Source: Lachnospiraceae bacterium (GTDB lineage Bacteria > Bacillota > Clostridia > Lachnospirales > Lachnospiraceae). Taken from it: 64,000 nt of DNA. The stretch lies in NCBI GenBank assembly GCA_017394885.1, contig JAFPWO010000023.1, positions 62,001 to 126,000 on the forward strand. The letters run 5' to 3'. The notes beneath the pieces were generated by a model. That model saw nothing but the letters and a program-made list of their open reading frames with translations. It was not told the DNA's origin and ran no database searches. Each line of letters starts with the position of its first letter. The stretch's first letter is position 1. Shown here in pieces: positions 1 through 9,153 of the stretch. Made by a program: the position numbers and the translations under genes.

Positions 1-1
1 G

Positions 2-1006
2 GAGGAAGAAAAGTTCCTCTGTGATTACTGCGGCGGGACCTTCGATTTTGATGCGGTAAAGAATGCGGATGTCAATGCGGACACCGAGTTCGACTGGGGA
101 GATTATCATGCGAATGTCAGCCATGAAGAGCTGGACGGAACGGTTTCCTATGTCTGCCAGTCCTGCGGCGCGGAAGTCGTGACGGATGCGACGACGGCCG
201 CCAGCCAGTGCCCCTACTGCGGCAACAATATCGTCATGGAGCACAACGTCGGCGGGCTGATCAAGCCGAACGGCATCATTCCTTTCCGGATCGACAAGAA
301 AAAGCTGAGCCAGATCGTAGCGGATTACTGCAAGGACCGGCCGCTCCTGCCGAAGAATTTCATCACCCAGAAGAAGATCCAGGAGGTGCAGGGACTGTAC
401 GTCCCGTTCTGGCTGTATAACTGCCATGCGGACGGCAGGATGGGCTTTGAGGGGACCCGCATGCGGGTCTGGACCGACGGCCGCTTCGACTATACGGAAA
501 CCCGGTATTATTATATCGACTGCACCGGAGATATGGATTTCTCGCGGATCCCGGCCGACGGCAGCATCCGCATGAACAATGCCCTGATGGATTCCGTGGA
601 ACCGTTTGACTTCTCCGACCTGCAGCCCTTCGCCAAGGGGTACTTAAGCGGTTTTATCGCCGACCGTTTCGACGATGACGCCGACGCCTGCCTGCCGCGG
701 GCTACGGACCGGGTGCGGACGAGCGTTTCCCGGGCCTTCCGCAGCGCGGTCAGCCAGTACGATTCCATCACGGAGTCGAAGCGCAATATCGATCTGCAGG
801 ATACGTCCGTAGAATACGTGCTGCTGCCGATCTACCTGATCACGGTCAAGTACGGGGGCGAGGTATATCAGTACGCGGTCAACGGGCAGACCGGGAAGAT
901 CGTGGGCGAGCTCCCCATCGACAAGAGCCGGGTCACCAAGCGTTTCCTGGGCGTGGCGGCCGGCGTAGGCGCCGCGGTCCTCGCGCTGCTGACCTTTGTG
1001 TTTTAG
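2..1006 (+). CDS. Zinc-ribbon membrane-anchored protein, 5' truncated
   Basis: The frame is open from the first complete codon in the window, so the true start lies upstream. Three CxxC knuckles are visible (CDYCGG near the left edge, CQSCG around base 155, CPYCGN around base 210), which suggests zinc ribbons of the rubredoxin or TFIIB type. The middle holds a long soluble domain rich in aromatic residues. The end is one hydrophobic helix (FLGVAAGVGAAVLALLTFVF) that would act as a tail anchor. It ends on TAG 10 bases before the TPM-domain gene, so the two are probably co-transcribed. Such zinc-ribbon proteins are often found beside TPM and SPFH genes in Bacillota. The molecular role is not known to me; helicase-like names sometimes given to this family are not supported here, since I see no helicase motif. 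Confidence 0.8.
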   Translation, partial: EEEKFLCDYCGGTFDFDAVKNADVNADTEFDWGDYHANVSHEELDGTVSYVCQSCGAEVVTDATTAASQCPYCGNNIVMEHNVGGLIKPNGIIPFRIDKKKLSQIVADYCKDRPLLPKNFITQKKIQEVQGLYVPFWLYNCHADGRMGFEGTRMRVWTDGRFDYTETRYYYIDCTGDMDFSRIPADGSIRMNNALMDSVEPFDFSDLQPFAKGYLSGFIADRFDDDADACLPRATDRVRTSVSRAFRSAVSQYDSITESKRNIDLQDTSVEYVLLPIYLITVKYGGEVYQYAVNGQTGKIVGELPIDKSRVTKRFLGVAAGVGAAVLALLTFVF

Positions 1007-1016
1007 GAGGTGTGCG

Positions 1017-1874
1017 ATGAAGAAGAGAATTCTTGCTTTCCTGTTTGCCTCCCTGATGGTCTTCCTGCTGGCGTGCCCGGCAGTGCACGCGGATAATACG
1101 GACAGCGCCAGTGAGCTCAGCTACGATCCGAACTATTACAACGACGGGATCCGGGTCATTGACCAGGCGGCCAGATTTTCCCCGTATACGATCGATGACC
1201 TCCGGCAGCGGATCGCGGCGATCCAGTCCAAGTATCAGACGGACGTGGTGATCCTGACGGTCCCGAGCCTGGATACCGAGGAACTGCGCCACTATCATTA
1301 CCGGGACATCCGGAGCTTTGCGGAAGATTATTACGACTATTTGGGCTACGGCCTCGGGCCCGATCACGACGGCCTGATCCTGGTCATCAACATGGCGCTG
1401 TACGGTGATGAGAACCGGGAGTACTGCATCGTGACCAGCGGCAAGGAGATCGACCGCTTCCAGAAGCATATGAATATGATGTACGACCGCATCTATTCAA
1501 AGCTTTCGAATCTGGACTATGACGGCGCGGCCGATACCTTCCTGTCCCTGATCGAGACGAAGTATAAATACGGCTTTTATCCGCCGACCTTCGGGAAGAT
1601 CCTGATCAGCCTGGCCATCGGATGCCTGGCCGGCGCGATGGTGGTCGGCGTCATGAAGTCCAAGATGAATACCGTGAAGGTCGCGACGCAGGCGCACGAC
1701 TATGTGGTGCCGGGCAGCTTCCAGCTGAGGAATTATCAGGAGATCCTGCTCCATACCGCCATCACACGGACCGAGCGGCCGCAGATGAACGACCGCGGCG
1801 GAGGCGGCGGGGGCGGCATCTCCATCGGCAGCTCGGGCGTTTCCCACGGCGGAGGCGGCGGCCACGGATTCTGA
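1017..1874 (+). CDS. TPM-domain (YgcG-type) membrane protein with glycine-rich tail
   Basis: The 285-residue product has a signal peptide (residues 1-25, ending PAVHA), a TPM domain at about 45-185 (VIDQAARFSPYTIDDLRQRI, then the VVILTVPSL strand), one membrane helix at about 193-213 and a Gly/Ser/His-rich end. TPM domains sit outside the membrane and are linked to photosystem repair in plants and to unknown envelope roles in bacteria. I chose ATG 1017 because AGGAGG lies at 1005-1010; the longer frame from TTG 996 would run through that ribosome site. The low-complexity Gly tail is normal for this family. It follows the zinc-ribbon gene by 10 bases and precedes the SPFH gene. Confidence 0.88.
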   Translation: MKKRILAFLFASLMVFLLACPAVHADNTDSASELSYDPNYYNDGIRVIDQAARFSPYTIDDLRQRIAAIQSKYQTDVVILTVPSLDTEELRHYHYRDIRSFAEDYYDYLGYGLGPDHDGLILVINMALYGDENREYCIVTSGKEIDRFQKHMNMMYDRIYSKLSNLDYDGAADTFLSLIETKYKYGFYPPTFGKILISLAIGCLAGAMVVGVMKSKMNTVKVATQAHDYVVPGSFQLRNYQEILLHTAITRTERPQMNDRGGGGGGGISIGSSGVSHGGGGGHGF

Positions 1875-1958
1875 GCGGGAGGCGCAGCCGAAAAACCGCT
1901 TAACGAACTATTGTGAATCTTTAAATTCAAATAAAAACAAAACAAAGGAGAATACAAA

Positions 1959-3248
1959 ATGGGTCTTATTGCAGCAGCACTCGGTTCTGTCGGCGGCGTA
2001 CTGGCGGACCAGTGGAAGGAGTTTTTCTATTGTGAAGCGCTGGATAAGGATACGCTTATGGTCAAGGGGCAGAAGCAGACAGGCGGCCGCTCCACCAATA
2101 CCAAAGGCAGCGATAATATCATTTCCAACGGTTCTGTCGTAGCCGTGGCGGACGGGCAGTGCATGATTATCGTCGAACAGGGCGAGATCGTGGAATTTTG
2201 CGCGGAACCCGGCCAGTTCGTCTGGGACAGCTCCACCGAGCCGAGCCTGTTTACCGGCAAGCTGGGCGAATCGCTCAAGGAAACCTTTAAGGCGGTCGGC
2301 CGCCGTTTCGGTTTCGGCGGCGGCACCGGCAAGGACCAGAGAGTCTATTATTTCAACACCAAGGAACTGATCGACAACAAGTTCGGCACGCCGAATCCCA
2401 TCCCGTTCCGTATCGTGGACGCCCGCGCCAATGTGGATATGGAACTGTCCGTGCGCTGCGCCGGTGTGTATTCTTACCGGATCGCGGACCCGCTGCTGTT
2501 CTATACCAAGGTCGTCGGCAACGTTGCCAGCGAGTATAAGAGAGATGAGATCGACACGCAGTTAAAGAGCGAGTTTATCAGCGCGCTGCAGCCGGCATTC
2601 GCGAAACTGAGCGCCATGCAGCTTCGCCCGAGTGAGATCATTGCGCACAATACCGAACTGGAAGAAGCCATGAACGAAGTGCTCTCCACCAAGTGGGGCG
2701 AGCTGCGCGGCTTAAAGGTCGTGAGCGTGGCGCTGGCAACGGTGACCCTTCCGGAAGAGGATCAGGAACGCCTGAAGATGCTGCAGACCGCGGCCACCTT
2801 AAGCAATCCGAACCTCGGCGCCGGCTATATGACGGCTTCCGTCGGCAGTGCGCTCAATACCGCGGCTGCCAATGAAAACGGCGCGATGGCCGGCCTGATG
2901 GGCGTCGGCATGGGCATGAACATGGGCGGCGCGCAGATCGCGAACATGTACGCGATGGGTGCGCAGCAGCCGGCGGCGGCTCCGGCCGGAGCGGGCTGGA
3001 CCTGCCCGAAGTGCGGGGCAACGAACCAGACCGGGAACTTCTGCGGCAACTGCGGCACGCCGAAGCCTACGGAGAATGCAGGCTGGACCTGCCCGAAGTG
3101 CGGCGCGACCGGCCAGACCGGAAACTTCTGCGGCAACTGCGGCACGCCGAAGCCGGCGGAAGATGCAGGCTGGACCTGCCCGAAGTGCGGGGCAGCCGGC
3201 CAGAAGGGCAACTTCTGCAGCGTCTGCGGTGAGAAGAAGCCGGAATAA
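1959..3248 (+). CDS. SPFH-domain protein with three C-terminal zinc ribbons
   Basis: 429 residues. Residues about 30-280 match the SPFH / YdjI 'virion core protein' type: an N-terminal strand-rich part (DTLMVKGQKQTGG, AEPGQFVWDSSTEPSLFTG), then the band-7-like core (NPIPFRIVDARANVDMELSV) and a helical stretch (LKSEFISALQPAFAKLSAMQL). A Gly/Ala/Met-rich linker leads to three copies of a 29-residue zinc ribbon (CPKCG...FCGNCG) at the C terminus. There is no signal peptide. The start ATG has AAAGGAG 8 bases upstream. SPFH proteins form membrane-associated oligomers. The ribbons echo those in the neighbouring gene, so the cluster may build one complex; that is inference. Confidence 0.88.
   Translation: MGLIAAALGSVGGVLADQWKEFFYCEALDKDTLMVKGQKQTGGRSTNTKGSDNIISNGSVVAVADGQCMIIVEQGEIVEFCAEPGQFVWDSSTEPSLFTGKLGESLKETFKAVGRRFGFGGGTGKDQRVYYFNTKELIDNKFGTPNPIPFRIVDARANVDMELSVRCAGVYSYRIADPLLFYTKVVGNVASEYKRDEIDTQLKSEFISALQPAFAKLSAMQLRPSEIIAHNTELEEAMNEVLSTKWGELRGLKVVSVALATVTLPEEDQERLKMLQTAATLSNPNLGAGYMTASVGSALNTAAANENGAMAGLMGVGMGMNMGGAQIANMYAMGAQQPAAAPAGAGWTCPKCGATNQTGNFCGNCGTPKPTENAGWTCPKCGATGQTGNFCGNCGTPKPAEDAGWTCPKCGAAGQKGNFCSVCGEKKPE
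2991..3245 (+). repeat. Tandem 87-bp coding repeat (zinc ribbons)
   Basis: Three consecutive units begin at 2991, 3078 and 3165. The first two are 87 bp each and the last is shorter. Each codes for a 29-residue zinc ribbon with two CxxC pairs. The first two units are nearly identical in DNA, which points to recent duplication within the SPFH gene. Confidence 0.85.
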
Positions 3249-3257
3249 GGGGTCGGT

Positions 3258-3902
3258 ATGGGCCTGTTTGATAAAAAATACTGCGCGATCTGCGGAGAAA
3301 AGATCGGCTTTCTCGGAAATAAGAAGCTGGAAGACGGCGATATGTGCGGCAAATGCCAGCGGAAGCTGTCTCCCTGGTTCAGCGAGCGCCGTCACAGTAC
3401 CGTAGCGGAGATCAAGGAACAGCTGGCCTATCGCGAAGCCAATGAGGAGAAGGTGGCGGCCTTTGCCGTCACCCGCTCCTTCGGGCAGCACACGCAAATC
3501 CTGGCGGACGAGATCCATCACCAGCTGATCGTGACGGACTCTTCGAACTGGCGTGAGCGCAATCCCGACGTGCTCTCTTACGATCAGGTGACGGGCTGCG
3601 ATACGAATATCCGGGAAAAGAAAGAAGAATTGATGACGAAGGATGCCGACGGCAAGGAGAAGAGCTATACGCCGCCCCGGTACTCCTATGAGTACGATTT
3701 CTGCATGACGCTGTATCTGCGCAGTCCGTACTTTGATCATGTTTTCTTTGAGCTGATCAGCAATGTCAAAGAAGAACCGCCGGCTCTGGGCTTTTTAGTT
3801 CCGAACTGGCACAGCGACGCCTATAAGAAAGCGGAAGCGGAACTGAAGGAAGCGGAAGAGTTTATCCGCGGCCTGAACGCACCGGCCGAAAATCCGCAAT
3901 AA
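3258..3902 (+). CDS. DUF4428-type zinc-binding protein
   Basis: 214 residues. The N terminus (CAICGEKIGFLGNKKLEDGDMCGKC, shown only in part here as CAIC and CGKC) is the DUF4428 zinc-binding module: two Cys pairs about 20 residues apart. It is followed by a helix (STVAEIKEQLAYREANEEKV) and a beta-rich domain with conserved aromatic residues, including a strand that resembles a PH-like fold (QILADEIHHQLIVTD). No membrane segment or signal peptide is seen. It lies 9 bases after the SPFH gene and ends before a hairpin, so it is the last gene of the zinc-ribbon/TPM/SPFH operon. Function unknown. Confidence 0.75.
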   Translation: MGLFDKKYCAICGEKIGFLGNKKLEDGDMCGKCQRKLSPWFSERRHSTVAEIKEQLAYREANEEKVAAFAVTRSFGQHTQILADEIHHQLIVTDSSNWRERNPDVLSYDQVTGCDTNIREKKEELMTKDADGKEKSYTPPRYSYEYDFCMTLYLRSPYFDHVFFELISNVKEEPPALGFLVPNWHSDAYKKAEAELKEAEEFIRGLNAPAENPQ

Positions 3903-3919
3903 GAAATGCTGACCGGCAT

Positions 3920-3954
3920 GTGCCAGTGGGGATCGTCTCCACTGGCACTTGTTT
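3920..3954 (+). terminator. Rho-independent terminator after the SPFH operon
   Basis: A 10-bp perfect stem, GTGCCAGTGG with CCACTGGCAC, and a 9-base loop, followed by a T-rich stretch. It separates the DUF4428 gene from the hydrolase gene. Confidence 0.7.
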
Positions 3955-3978
3955 ATCTGAGAGCATGAGGAGAGCATC

Positions 3979-5994
3979 ATGAAACAGGGAGTGAAAAAAT
4001 CGTGGATCCTGCTGGCAGCCTGTCTGGCGCTGATCTTTGTCTGCATGGGGACCGCGAACCGCATCCAGACCGGCGGCGGATCGATCACGGTCACGCAGGG
4101 GCGGATCGATGACATCAGCTATAAGCTGTACACGCCTTCCACGGCGACCGAAGCCAATAAAGCCCCGGGGGTCCTGCTGCTGCACGGCTATCAGAACGAC
4201 CATGAGACCTGCGCGGCGTATGCGATCGAGCTGGCGCGCCGCGGCGTGGTGGTCATGGCGATCGACGAATTCGGCCACGGCGCCACGGAGTCGGGCATGA
4301 TCCAGCGCGGCTATACGAATCACACGGTAAAAGTAAATTACGGCGAGGACAGTATCGAAGCGGGGACTTATAAGACCATCGGCGGCCCGCTGCGCTACCG
4401 GCTGCTGCTGAACTTCTCGAACCTGAGCTTTTTTGAGGAACACTATTCGAAAGGCACGGACGGGAGCAAGGTTTCGGACAGCTCCATGGGCGGCGTGGCT
4501 GCCTATGCGGTGCTGGCAACGATGGACAACGTGGATCCCACGCGCCTTGCCGTGAGCGGCCACTCCATGGGCACCTGGGCTTCGTGGAGCGTATCGGCGG
4601 TCTATGCCGGAGTCACGGATGAACAGGGGCGGGATATCACGCCCAAGGCGACCGTGCTGCAGTGCGGCGAGCTTTTTACGGATGATATTTACGATCTCTC
4701 CCCGATCTTCGGCAATAAGATCTATTTCAACAATGTCCTGCTGCTGCAGGCCAAATGGGACGAGTTCAACTATTTCCGCGATTACAGGAATACGGTGAGC
4801 GACGAGCTGCTTTCCTCCCCGCTTCGGCTGTCCTTCCTCGGGACAGAAGGGCAGGCCGCGTGGAATACGACCTACGGGAGCTTTGCGGACGGCACGGCCA
4901 GGCGCATGGAGCTTCTGTATACGAATCACCGCCTGACGACGCATCACGCCGGCGGCCTGGCGACGGCGCTGGAATGGTTTGACGAGGCGATCGATCTTCC
5001 GACCGAGATCCCCTATACCGATCAGGTGGCCATGACCAAGGAATGGCTGGTGCTCGCGGCGGCCTTCCTGGCCATTCTATCGATGATGCCGCTGTGTAAT
5101 ATTTTGCTTGAGACGCCGCTTTTTAAGGAGGTCGCGCAGCCGCTGCCGCCGAAAGCCGGTATCAAAAAGAAAGGCGCCTGGCTCCGCGGCGCGCTGGTCA
5201 CGATCCTGATCGCCGGCCTTACCTATCCGTTCATGACGCAGCTCGGGCAAGGCCTGCTCCCGCTGCCGGAAACCACGCTTTTCCGCATGACCATCGGCAA
5301 CGGCTTCGTCGGCTGGTACAGCCTGCTGATCATCATCATGATCCTCTTTACGGTCTTCGGGCGCCGGAAAGCCCGGAAGGCCGGCACGCCGCTGACCTGG
5401 CAGGATGCGGGCCTGGGCAGCGCGGATAAGCCGGAGAAATTCTCCTGGAAACTGCTGGGCAAGGGGGCGCTGCTCGCACTCTGCATGGTCGGCTTTATGT
5501 ACGTCCTGGTCGTGGTCTGCGAGAAGCTCTTCCAGCTGGATTTCCGCTTTATCTGGCCGTTCTTCAAGAGCTTCAGCCTGGTGCGCTTCGGACAGTTCTG
5601 CGTGTACATCCTGTTCTTTGCAGCCTTCTATATTCTGAATAACAGCAAGATCTTCGCGGGGCTTCGTTCGGAAGGAACGTATGAGAAGGGCTTTAAGGGC
5701 TTTATGAAATGCTGGTGGCGCTACGCCCTCGTCATGGTGGGCGGTACGCTGCTGATCATCCTGATCGAATATATCCCGTTCTTCGCGGGGCTCGGCCCCG
5801 GGGCGGATCTTTTATTCGGCTCCACCTTCGGCGGTCCGTTTATGTCGCTGCTTATCGTTTTTGCCCCGCAGGTCCTGATCTTCAGCCTGATCGGGACGCA
5901 TCTGTACCGCCGCACCGGCAATGTGTTTACCGGAGCAATGACGATCGCGTTTTTAGCCTGCTGGATCGTGACCGGCGGCTCGGCGATGCTGTAG
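3979..5994 (+). CDS. Alpha/beta hydrolase fused to a multi-spanning membrane domain
   Basis: 671 residues. A signal anchor (about 8-27) leads to an alpha/beta hydrolase domain at about 40-340: VLLLHGY oxyanion region at 65-71 and the nucleophile elbow GHSMG with Ser196. After that come about eight hydrophobic helices (from about 350 to the end), separated by short basic loops. The hydrolase part would face outside and the rest would sit in the membrane. Peptidase S9-like or acyl-esterase activity is plausible; the substrate is unknown. GAGGAG precedes the ATG. Its last 42 bases overlap the convergent YwaF-like gene. The fusion of a hydrolase with this C-terminal membrane domain is the unusual point. 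Confidence 0.82.
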   Translation: MKQGVKKSWILLAACLALIFVCMGTANRIQTGGGSITVTQGRIDDISYKLYTPSTATEANKAPGVLLLHGYQNDHETCAAYAIELARRGVVVMAIDEFGHGATESGMIQRGYTNHTVKVNYGEDSIEAGTYKTIGGPLRYRLLLNFSNLSFFEEHYSKGTDGSKVSDSSMGGVAAYAVLATMDNVDPTRLAVSGHSMGTWASWSVSAVYAGVTDEQGRDITPKATVLQCGELFTDDIYDLSPIFGNKIYFNNVLLLQAKWDEFNYFRDYRNTVSDELLSSPLRLSFLGTEGQAAWNTTYGSFADGTARRMELLYTNHRLTTHHAGGLATALEWFDEAIDLPTEIPYTDQVAMTKEWLVLAAAFLAILSMMPLCNILLETPLFKEVAQPLPPKAGIKKKGAWLRGALVTILIAGLTYPFMTQLGQGLLPLPETTLFRMTIGNGFVGWYSLLIIIMILFTVFGRRKARKAGTPLTWQDAGLGSADKPEKFSWKLLGKGALLALCMVGFMYVLVVVCEKLFQLDFRFIWPFFKSFSLVRFGQFCVYILFFAAFYILNNSKIFAGLRSEGTYEKGFKGFMKCWWRYALVMVGGTLLIILIEYIPFFAGLGPGADLLFGSTFGGPFMSLLIVFAPQVLIFSLIGTHLYRRTGNVFTGAMTIAFLACWIVTGGSAML

Positions 5995-6771
5995 CGCCAG
6001 TATCAGGCGAATCCCGTAAACGAGGGCGGTCACGGCGGCCACGGTTCCCAGAAAGGCGAACAGATACCCGCCGTAGCCGCCTTTTTCATAAGCGCCGAGG
6101 AACGGGGAACTGATGCTCGGGCTGAGCATGAACCAGTAATCGGTCCCGGTGGCCCGGTCGAAGAAATACATCAAAACGGCCCCTGCGCTTAAGAAAAGAA
6201 CCGAGTTTTTCAGGTCGCGCAGCGCAAGCTTTACCGGCTCCCGGGCCTCGGAGATCGTGATCAGGAGGGCTGCGCCGTAGAGGGAGATCAGCCCGTGCCC
6301 CATAAAGCCGGAGATGCTTAAATAATTCCAGAAGGGATAATAGAGCCAGTCCGGGAAGATGAGCGCGGCCCAGGCGCCGAGAATACCCGGATGGAAGACG
6401 GCGGCGCCGAGAAAGGCGTGGAGTTTTTCCCCGAAGGAGCCGGGCTTCGCCCCGCCGGTCAAGGCATGGAGCGGGACAAGGATATACATCAGGCTGCAGA
6501 CATGTAGCGGCAGCGTGTATTTGGTAAACCATCCGACGATCGCGGTGATGCCGTATTCGCACAGCCCGAAGAAAAAGATGAAAAAGCCCAGGATGCGGTC
6601 CGCCCTCAGGCGGGCCGTATCCTTTTCCGCGCGGCCTGCGCCGAGCTTTTTATAGAACACCGCATACAGAACGGAGCCCAGAAAAAACACGGCCAGATAG
6701 ATCAGGTGCATGGGACAGAACGGGTCGTTTCCCACACCGGCCGGCAGATTTTCTTCGTGAAGCCAGAACAT
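5953..6771 (-). CDS. YwaF-like (TIGR02206) integral membrane protein
   Basis: 272 residues with about seven hydrophobic helices. The pattern (HLIYLAVFFLGSVLYAVFYKK at the start, LPLHVCSLMYILVPLHAL, then YPFWNYLSISGFMGHGLISLYG) is that of the YwaF/TIGR02206 family, whose function is unknown. The start has GGAGGA just upstream on the minus strand. The end overlaps the hydrolase gene by 42 bases in convergent orientation. No partner gene is adjacent. Confidence 0.8.
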   Translation of the reverse strand: MFWLHEENLPAGVGNDPFCPMHLIYLAVFFLGSVLYAVFYKKLGAGRAEKDTARLRADRILGFFIFFFGLCEYGITAIVGWFTKYTLPLHVCSLMYILVPLHALTGGAKPGSFGEKLHAFLGAAVFHPGILGAWAALIFPDWLYYPFWNYLSISGFMGHGLISLYGAALLITISEAREPVKLALRDLKNSVLFLSAGAVLMYFFDRATGTDYWFMLSPSISSPFLGAYEKGGYGGYLFAFLGTVAAVTALVYGIRLILALQHRRAAGHDPAG

Positions 6772-7075
6772 GTTCCTCCTTGTCTGCCCCGCCCTGCTGC
6801 GGGATAGGGATGTTCCTGAAGGGGACGGAATGAGGGCGGTTTCCGCTCTGTTACCCAGTCTACTATGCGGCAGGCAAAATGTCTATCCTTCTGTGTTTTT
6901 TTGCACAGCAGAGCATAAAAAAGGGGGCTGTTTCCCGCCAAAAAAGTGAATATCCGCATAATTCGGGCGGATAGCAAGGTAAAAATTGTATATATTTTCT
7001 TGACAAATAGAAAACAGACCTTTAAAATCTACAAAGATGTCAAAAAACCATTGAAATAGGAAAGAGGTAAGAAAA
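6772..7075. other. Intergenic region between divergent genes
   Basis: A 304-base stretch between the YwaF-like gene (minus) and gapdh (plus). It is AT-rich in its second half, where the gapdh promoter lies. I see no ORF, RNA gene or clear minus-strand promoter in the rest. Confidence 0.6.
7000..7028 (+). promoter_or_regulatory. Sigma-A promoter of gapdh
   Basis: TTGACA at 7000-7005, a 17-base spacer, and TAAAAT at 7023-7028. This is one of the best matches in the window and suits strong constitutive expression of a glycolytic gene. The ribosome site GAAAGAGG lies just before ATG 7076. Confidence 0.85.
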
Positions 7076-8095
7076 ATGGTAAGAGTTGCAATCAACGGTT
7101 TCGGACGAATCGGCCGCATGGCGTTCCGTCAGATGTTCGATATGAAGGGCTACAAGATCGTGGCCATCAATGACCTGACGGATCCGAAGATGCTGGCGCA
7201 TCTGCTGAAATACGATTCCACCCAGAAAATGTATATGCACCGCCGCAGCATCACGTCCGGTGAGGACTGCATCACGGTAGAAGGCAAGACCATCCCCGTG
7301 TTCAAAGAAGCCGACGCTTCCAAGCTGCCGTGGAAGAAGCTGAAAGTAGACGTCGTGCTGGAATGCACCGGTATCTACACTTCCAAGGCCAAGGCTTCCG
7401 CCCATATCACGGCCGGCGCCCGCAAGGTCGTCATTTCCGCTCCGGCCGGCAATGACCTGCCGACTATCGTTTACAACGTAAACCACGAGACCCTGAAGGC
7501 GACGGATACCGTTATTTCCGCGGCGTCCTGCACCACCAACTGCCTGGCCCCGATGACCAAGGCCTTAAACGACACGTTCCCGATCCAAAGCGGTATCATG
7601 TGCACGGTCCATGCCTACACCGGCGACCAGATGCTGCTGGACGGCCCGCACAAGAAGGGCGACCTTCGCCGTGCCCGCAGTGCGGCCGTGAATATCGTTC
7701 CGAGCTCCACCGGCGCCGCCAAGGCGATCGGCCTGGTCATTCCGGAACTCTCCGGCAAGCTGATCGGCGCTTCCCAGCGCGTACCCGTTGTGGACGGTTC
7801 CCTGACCCAGCTCTTTGCGGTCGTGACCGGTCATCCGACGGTGGAAGCCATCAATGCGGCCATGAAGGAAGCGGCGGATCACGTGTCCTTCGATTATACC
7901 GAGGACGAAGTGGTCTCCAGCGACGTCGTGGGCATCACGGCGGCTGCGCTGTTCGACGCCACCCAGACCATGGTCATCCCGATCAACGATGAGCTCTCCG
8001 AAGTCCAGATCATCTCCTGGTATGACAATGAGTATTCCTACACCAGCCAGATGGTCCGTACGATCAAGTACTTCGCGGAACTGAAGGAAGACTGA
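7076..8095 (+). CDS. gap: Type I glyceraldehyde-3-phosphate dehydrogenase
   Basis: 339 residues. Converts glyceraldehyde-3-phosphate, NAD+ and phosphate to 1,3-bisphosphoglycerate in glycolysis. The N terminus has the Rossmann motif NGFGRIGR (residues 7-14). The catalytic Cys152 lies in SCTTNCLAP. The [29 protein letters not shown] and WYDNEYSY motifs are all present. Length is normal. It is monocistronic: its own strong promoter lies upstream and a strong terminator follows. In many Bacillota gap is followed by pgk; here pgk is fused to tpi at another locus, 13 kb away. Confidence 0.98.
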   Translation: MVRVAINGFGRIGRMAFRQMFDMKGYKIVAINDLTDPKMLAHLLKYDSTQKMYMHRRSITSGEDCITVEGKTIPVFKEADASKLPWKKLKVDVVLECTGIYTSKAKASAHITAGARKVVISAPAGNDLPTIVYNVNHETLKATDTVISAASCTTNCLAPMTKALNDTFPIQSGIMCTVHAYTGDQMLLDGPHKKGDLRRARSAAVNIVPSSTGAAKAIGLVIPELSGKLIGASQRVPVVDGSLTQLFAVVTGHPTVEAINAAMKEAADHVSFDYTEDEVVSSDVVGITAAALFDATQTMVIPINDELSEVQIISWYDNEYSYTSQMVRTIKYFAELKED

Positions 8096-8119
8096 GCAAA
8101 AGCCTGAAAAGGCAGAAAT

Positions 8120-8163
8120 AAAAGGATCTGTGAAAGAAGCTTTCTTCACGGATCCTTTTTTCT
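8120..8163 (+). terminator. Rho-independent terminator of gapdh
   Basis: Long hairpin with arms AAAGGATCTGTGAA and its near-complement TTCACGGATCCTTT, followed by a T run. Confidence 0.85.
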
Positions 8164-8202
8164 TCTGCCTTGCGCCCCGGGAGGAGACGGGCCACCGAAG
8201 CA

Positions 8203-8232
8203 TTGGACTTTTCTCCCGAAACGTGCTATGAT
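8203..8232 (+). promoter_or_regulatory. Promoter of the ABC exporter genes
   Basis: TTGGAC at 8203-8208, an 18-base spacer, and TATGAT at 8227-8232. The TGC just before the -10 box makes it an extended -10 element. Confidence 0.65.
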
Positions 8233-8258
8233 CGCCCGCGGAAAGGAATGATTCTGCT

Positions 8259-9152
8259 ATGGAACCTGTATTGCAAACTTATGGACTGACCAAGCGGTTC
8301 GGCGGGAGGACTGCCGTTGATCACGTGAGCATGCGGATCGACCGCGGGGATATTTACGGCTTTATCGGCCGAAATGGTGCCGGTAAGACCACGCTGATGC
8401 GGATGGTGCTGACGCAGGCGCTGCCGTCGGAAGGCCGCTTTGAACTGTTCGGACAAAAGCCCGCGTCGGATCTGCAGCGGCGGATCGGCTCGTTGGTGGA
8501 GACGCCGGGGCTGTACAATAACTGCTCCGCGAAGGAAAACCTGCTGCGCTTTGCCATTCTGGCAGATGCCAAAGCCCGCGACACGGATGAGATCCTGAAC
8601 ATGGTGGGGCTGGCGGGCACCGGCAGCAAGCGCGTGGGCCATTTTTCCCTGGGGATGAAGCAGCGCCTGGGCATAGGCATCGCGCTGCTGGGCCATCCGG
8701 AGTTTATCGTGCTGGACGAGCCCATCAACGGACTGGATCCGGCGGGCATCCAGGAGGTGCGGAACCTGATCCTGCAGCTGAACCGGGAGCAGGGGATCAC
8801 CTTCCTGATCTCCAGCCATCTGTTGGACGAGCTGGGCAAGATCGCCACGCGCTACGGGATCATCAGCAACGGCCGCCTGGTGGAGGAACTGACGGTAGAA
8901 GATCTTCGGGAACGCTGCGGCAGCAAGCTGCGCTTTGTCGTGGACGATCCGGAAAAGGCGCTTTTGGTGCTGGGCAGGGCGATGGACCCGGCATGTATAG
9001 AGCGGCGCGGACAGGAACTGCTGGTGCAGGAAGGCATACAGACCGCGGCCGCCATCAACCGGCAGCTTGTGGAGGCCGGCGTGGCGGTCAGCGCCATCGG
9101 CCGGGAATCCGGCAGCTGGGAGGACTACTTTATCGAAGGGATGGGACGCTGA
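8259..9152 (+). CDS. ABC exporter ATP-binding protein (bacitracin/BcrA type)
   Basis: 297 residues. Walker A GRNGAGKT at 38-45, signature SLGMKQRLG, Walker B FIVLDEPINGLDP, and switch histidine in SSHLLDELG. The single ATPase domain with a long C-terminal part (about 215-297) is typical of the BcrA/NatA exporters used for peptide antibiotics or lantibiotic immunity. The permease gene starts 1 base after the stop codon, so the pair is one unit. No sensor kinase is adjacent, so the substrate and inducer are not evident. Confidence 0.92.
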   Translation: MEPVLQTYGLTKRFGGRTAVDHVSMRIDRGDIYGFIGRNGAGKTTLMRMVLTQALPSEGRFELFGQKPASDLQRRIGSLVETPGLYNNCSAKENLLRFAILADAKARDTDEILNMVGLAGTGSKRVGHFSLGMKQRLGIGIALLGHPEFIVLDEPINGLDPAGIQEVRNLILQLNREQGITFLISSHLLDELGKIATRYGIISNGRLVEELTVEDLRERCGSKLRFVVDDPEKALLVLGRAMDPACIERRGQELLVQEGIQTAAAINRQLVEAGVAVSAIGRESGSWEDYFIEGMGR

Positions 9153-9153
9153 G

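Noticed and set aside
996-1016. TTG start for the TPM gene
   Set aside because: It would translate through the AGGAGG site that serves ATG 1017.
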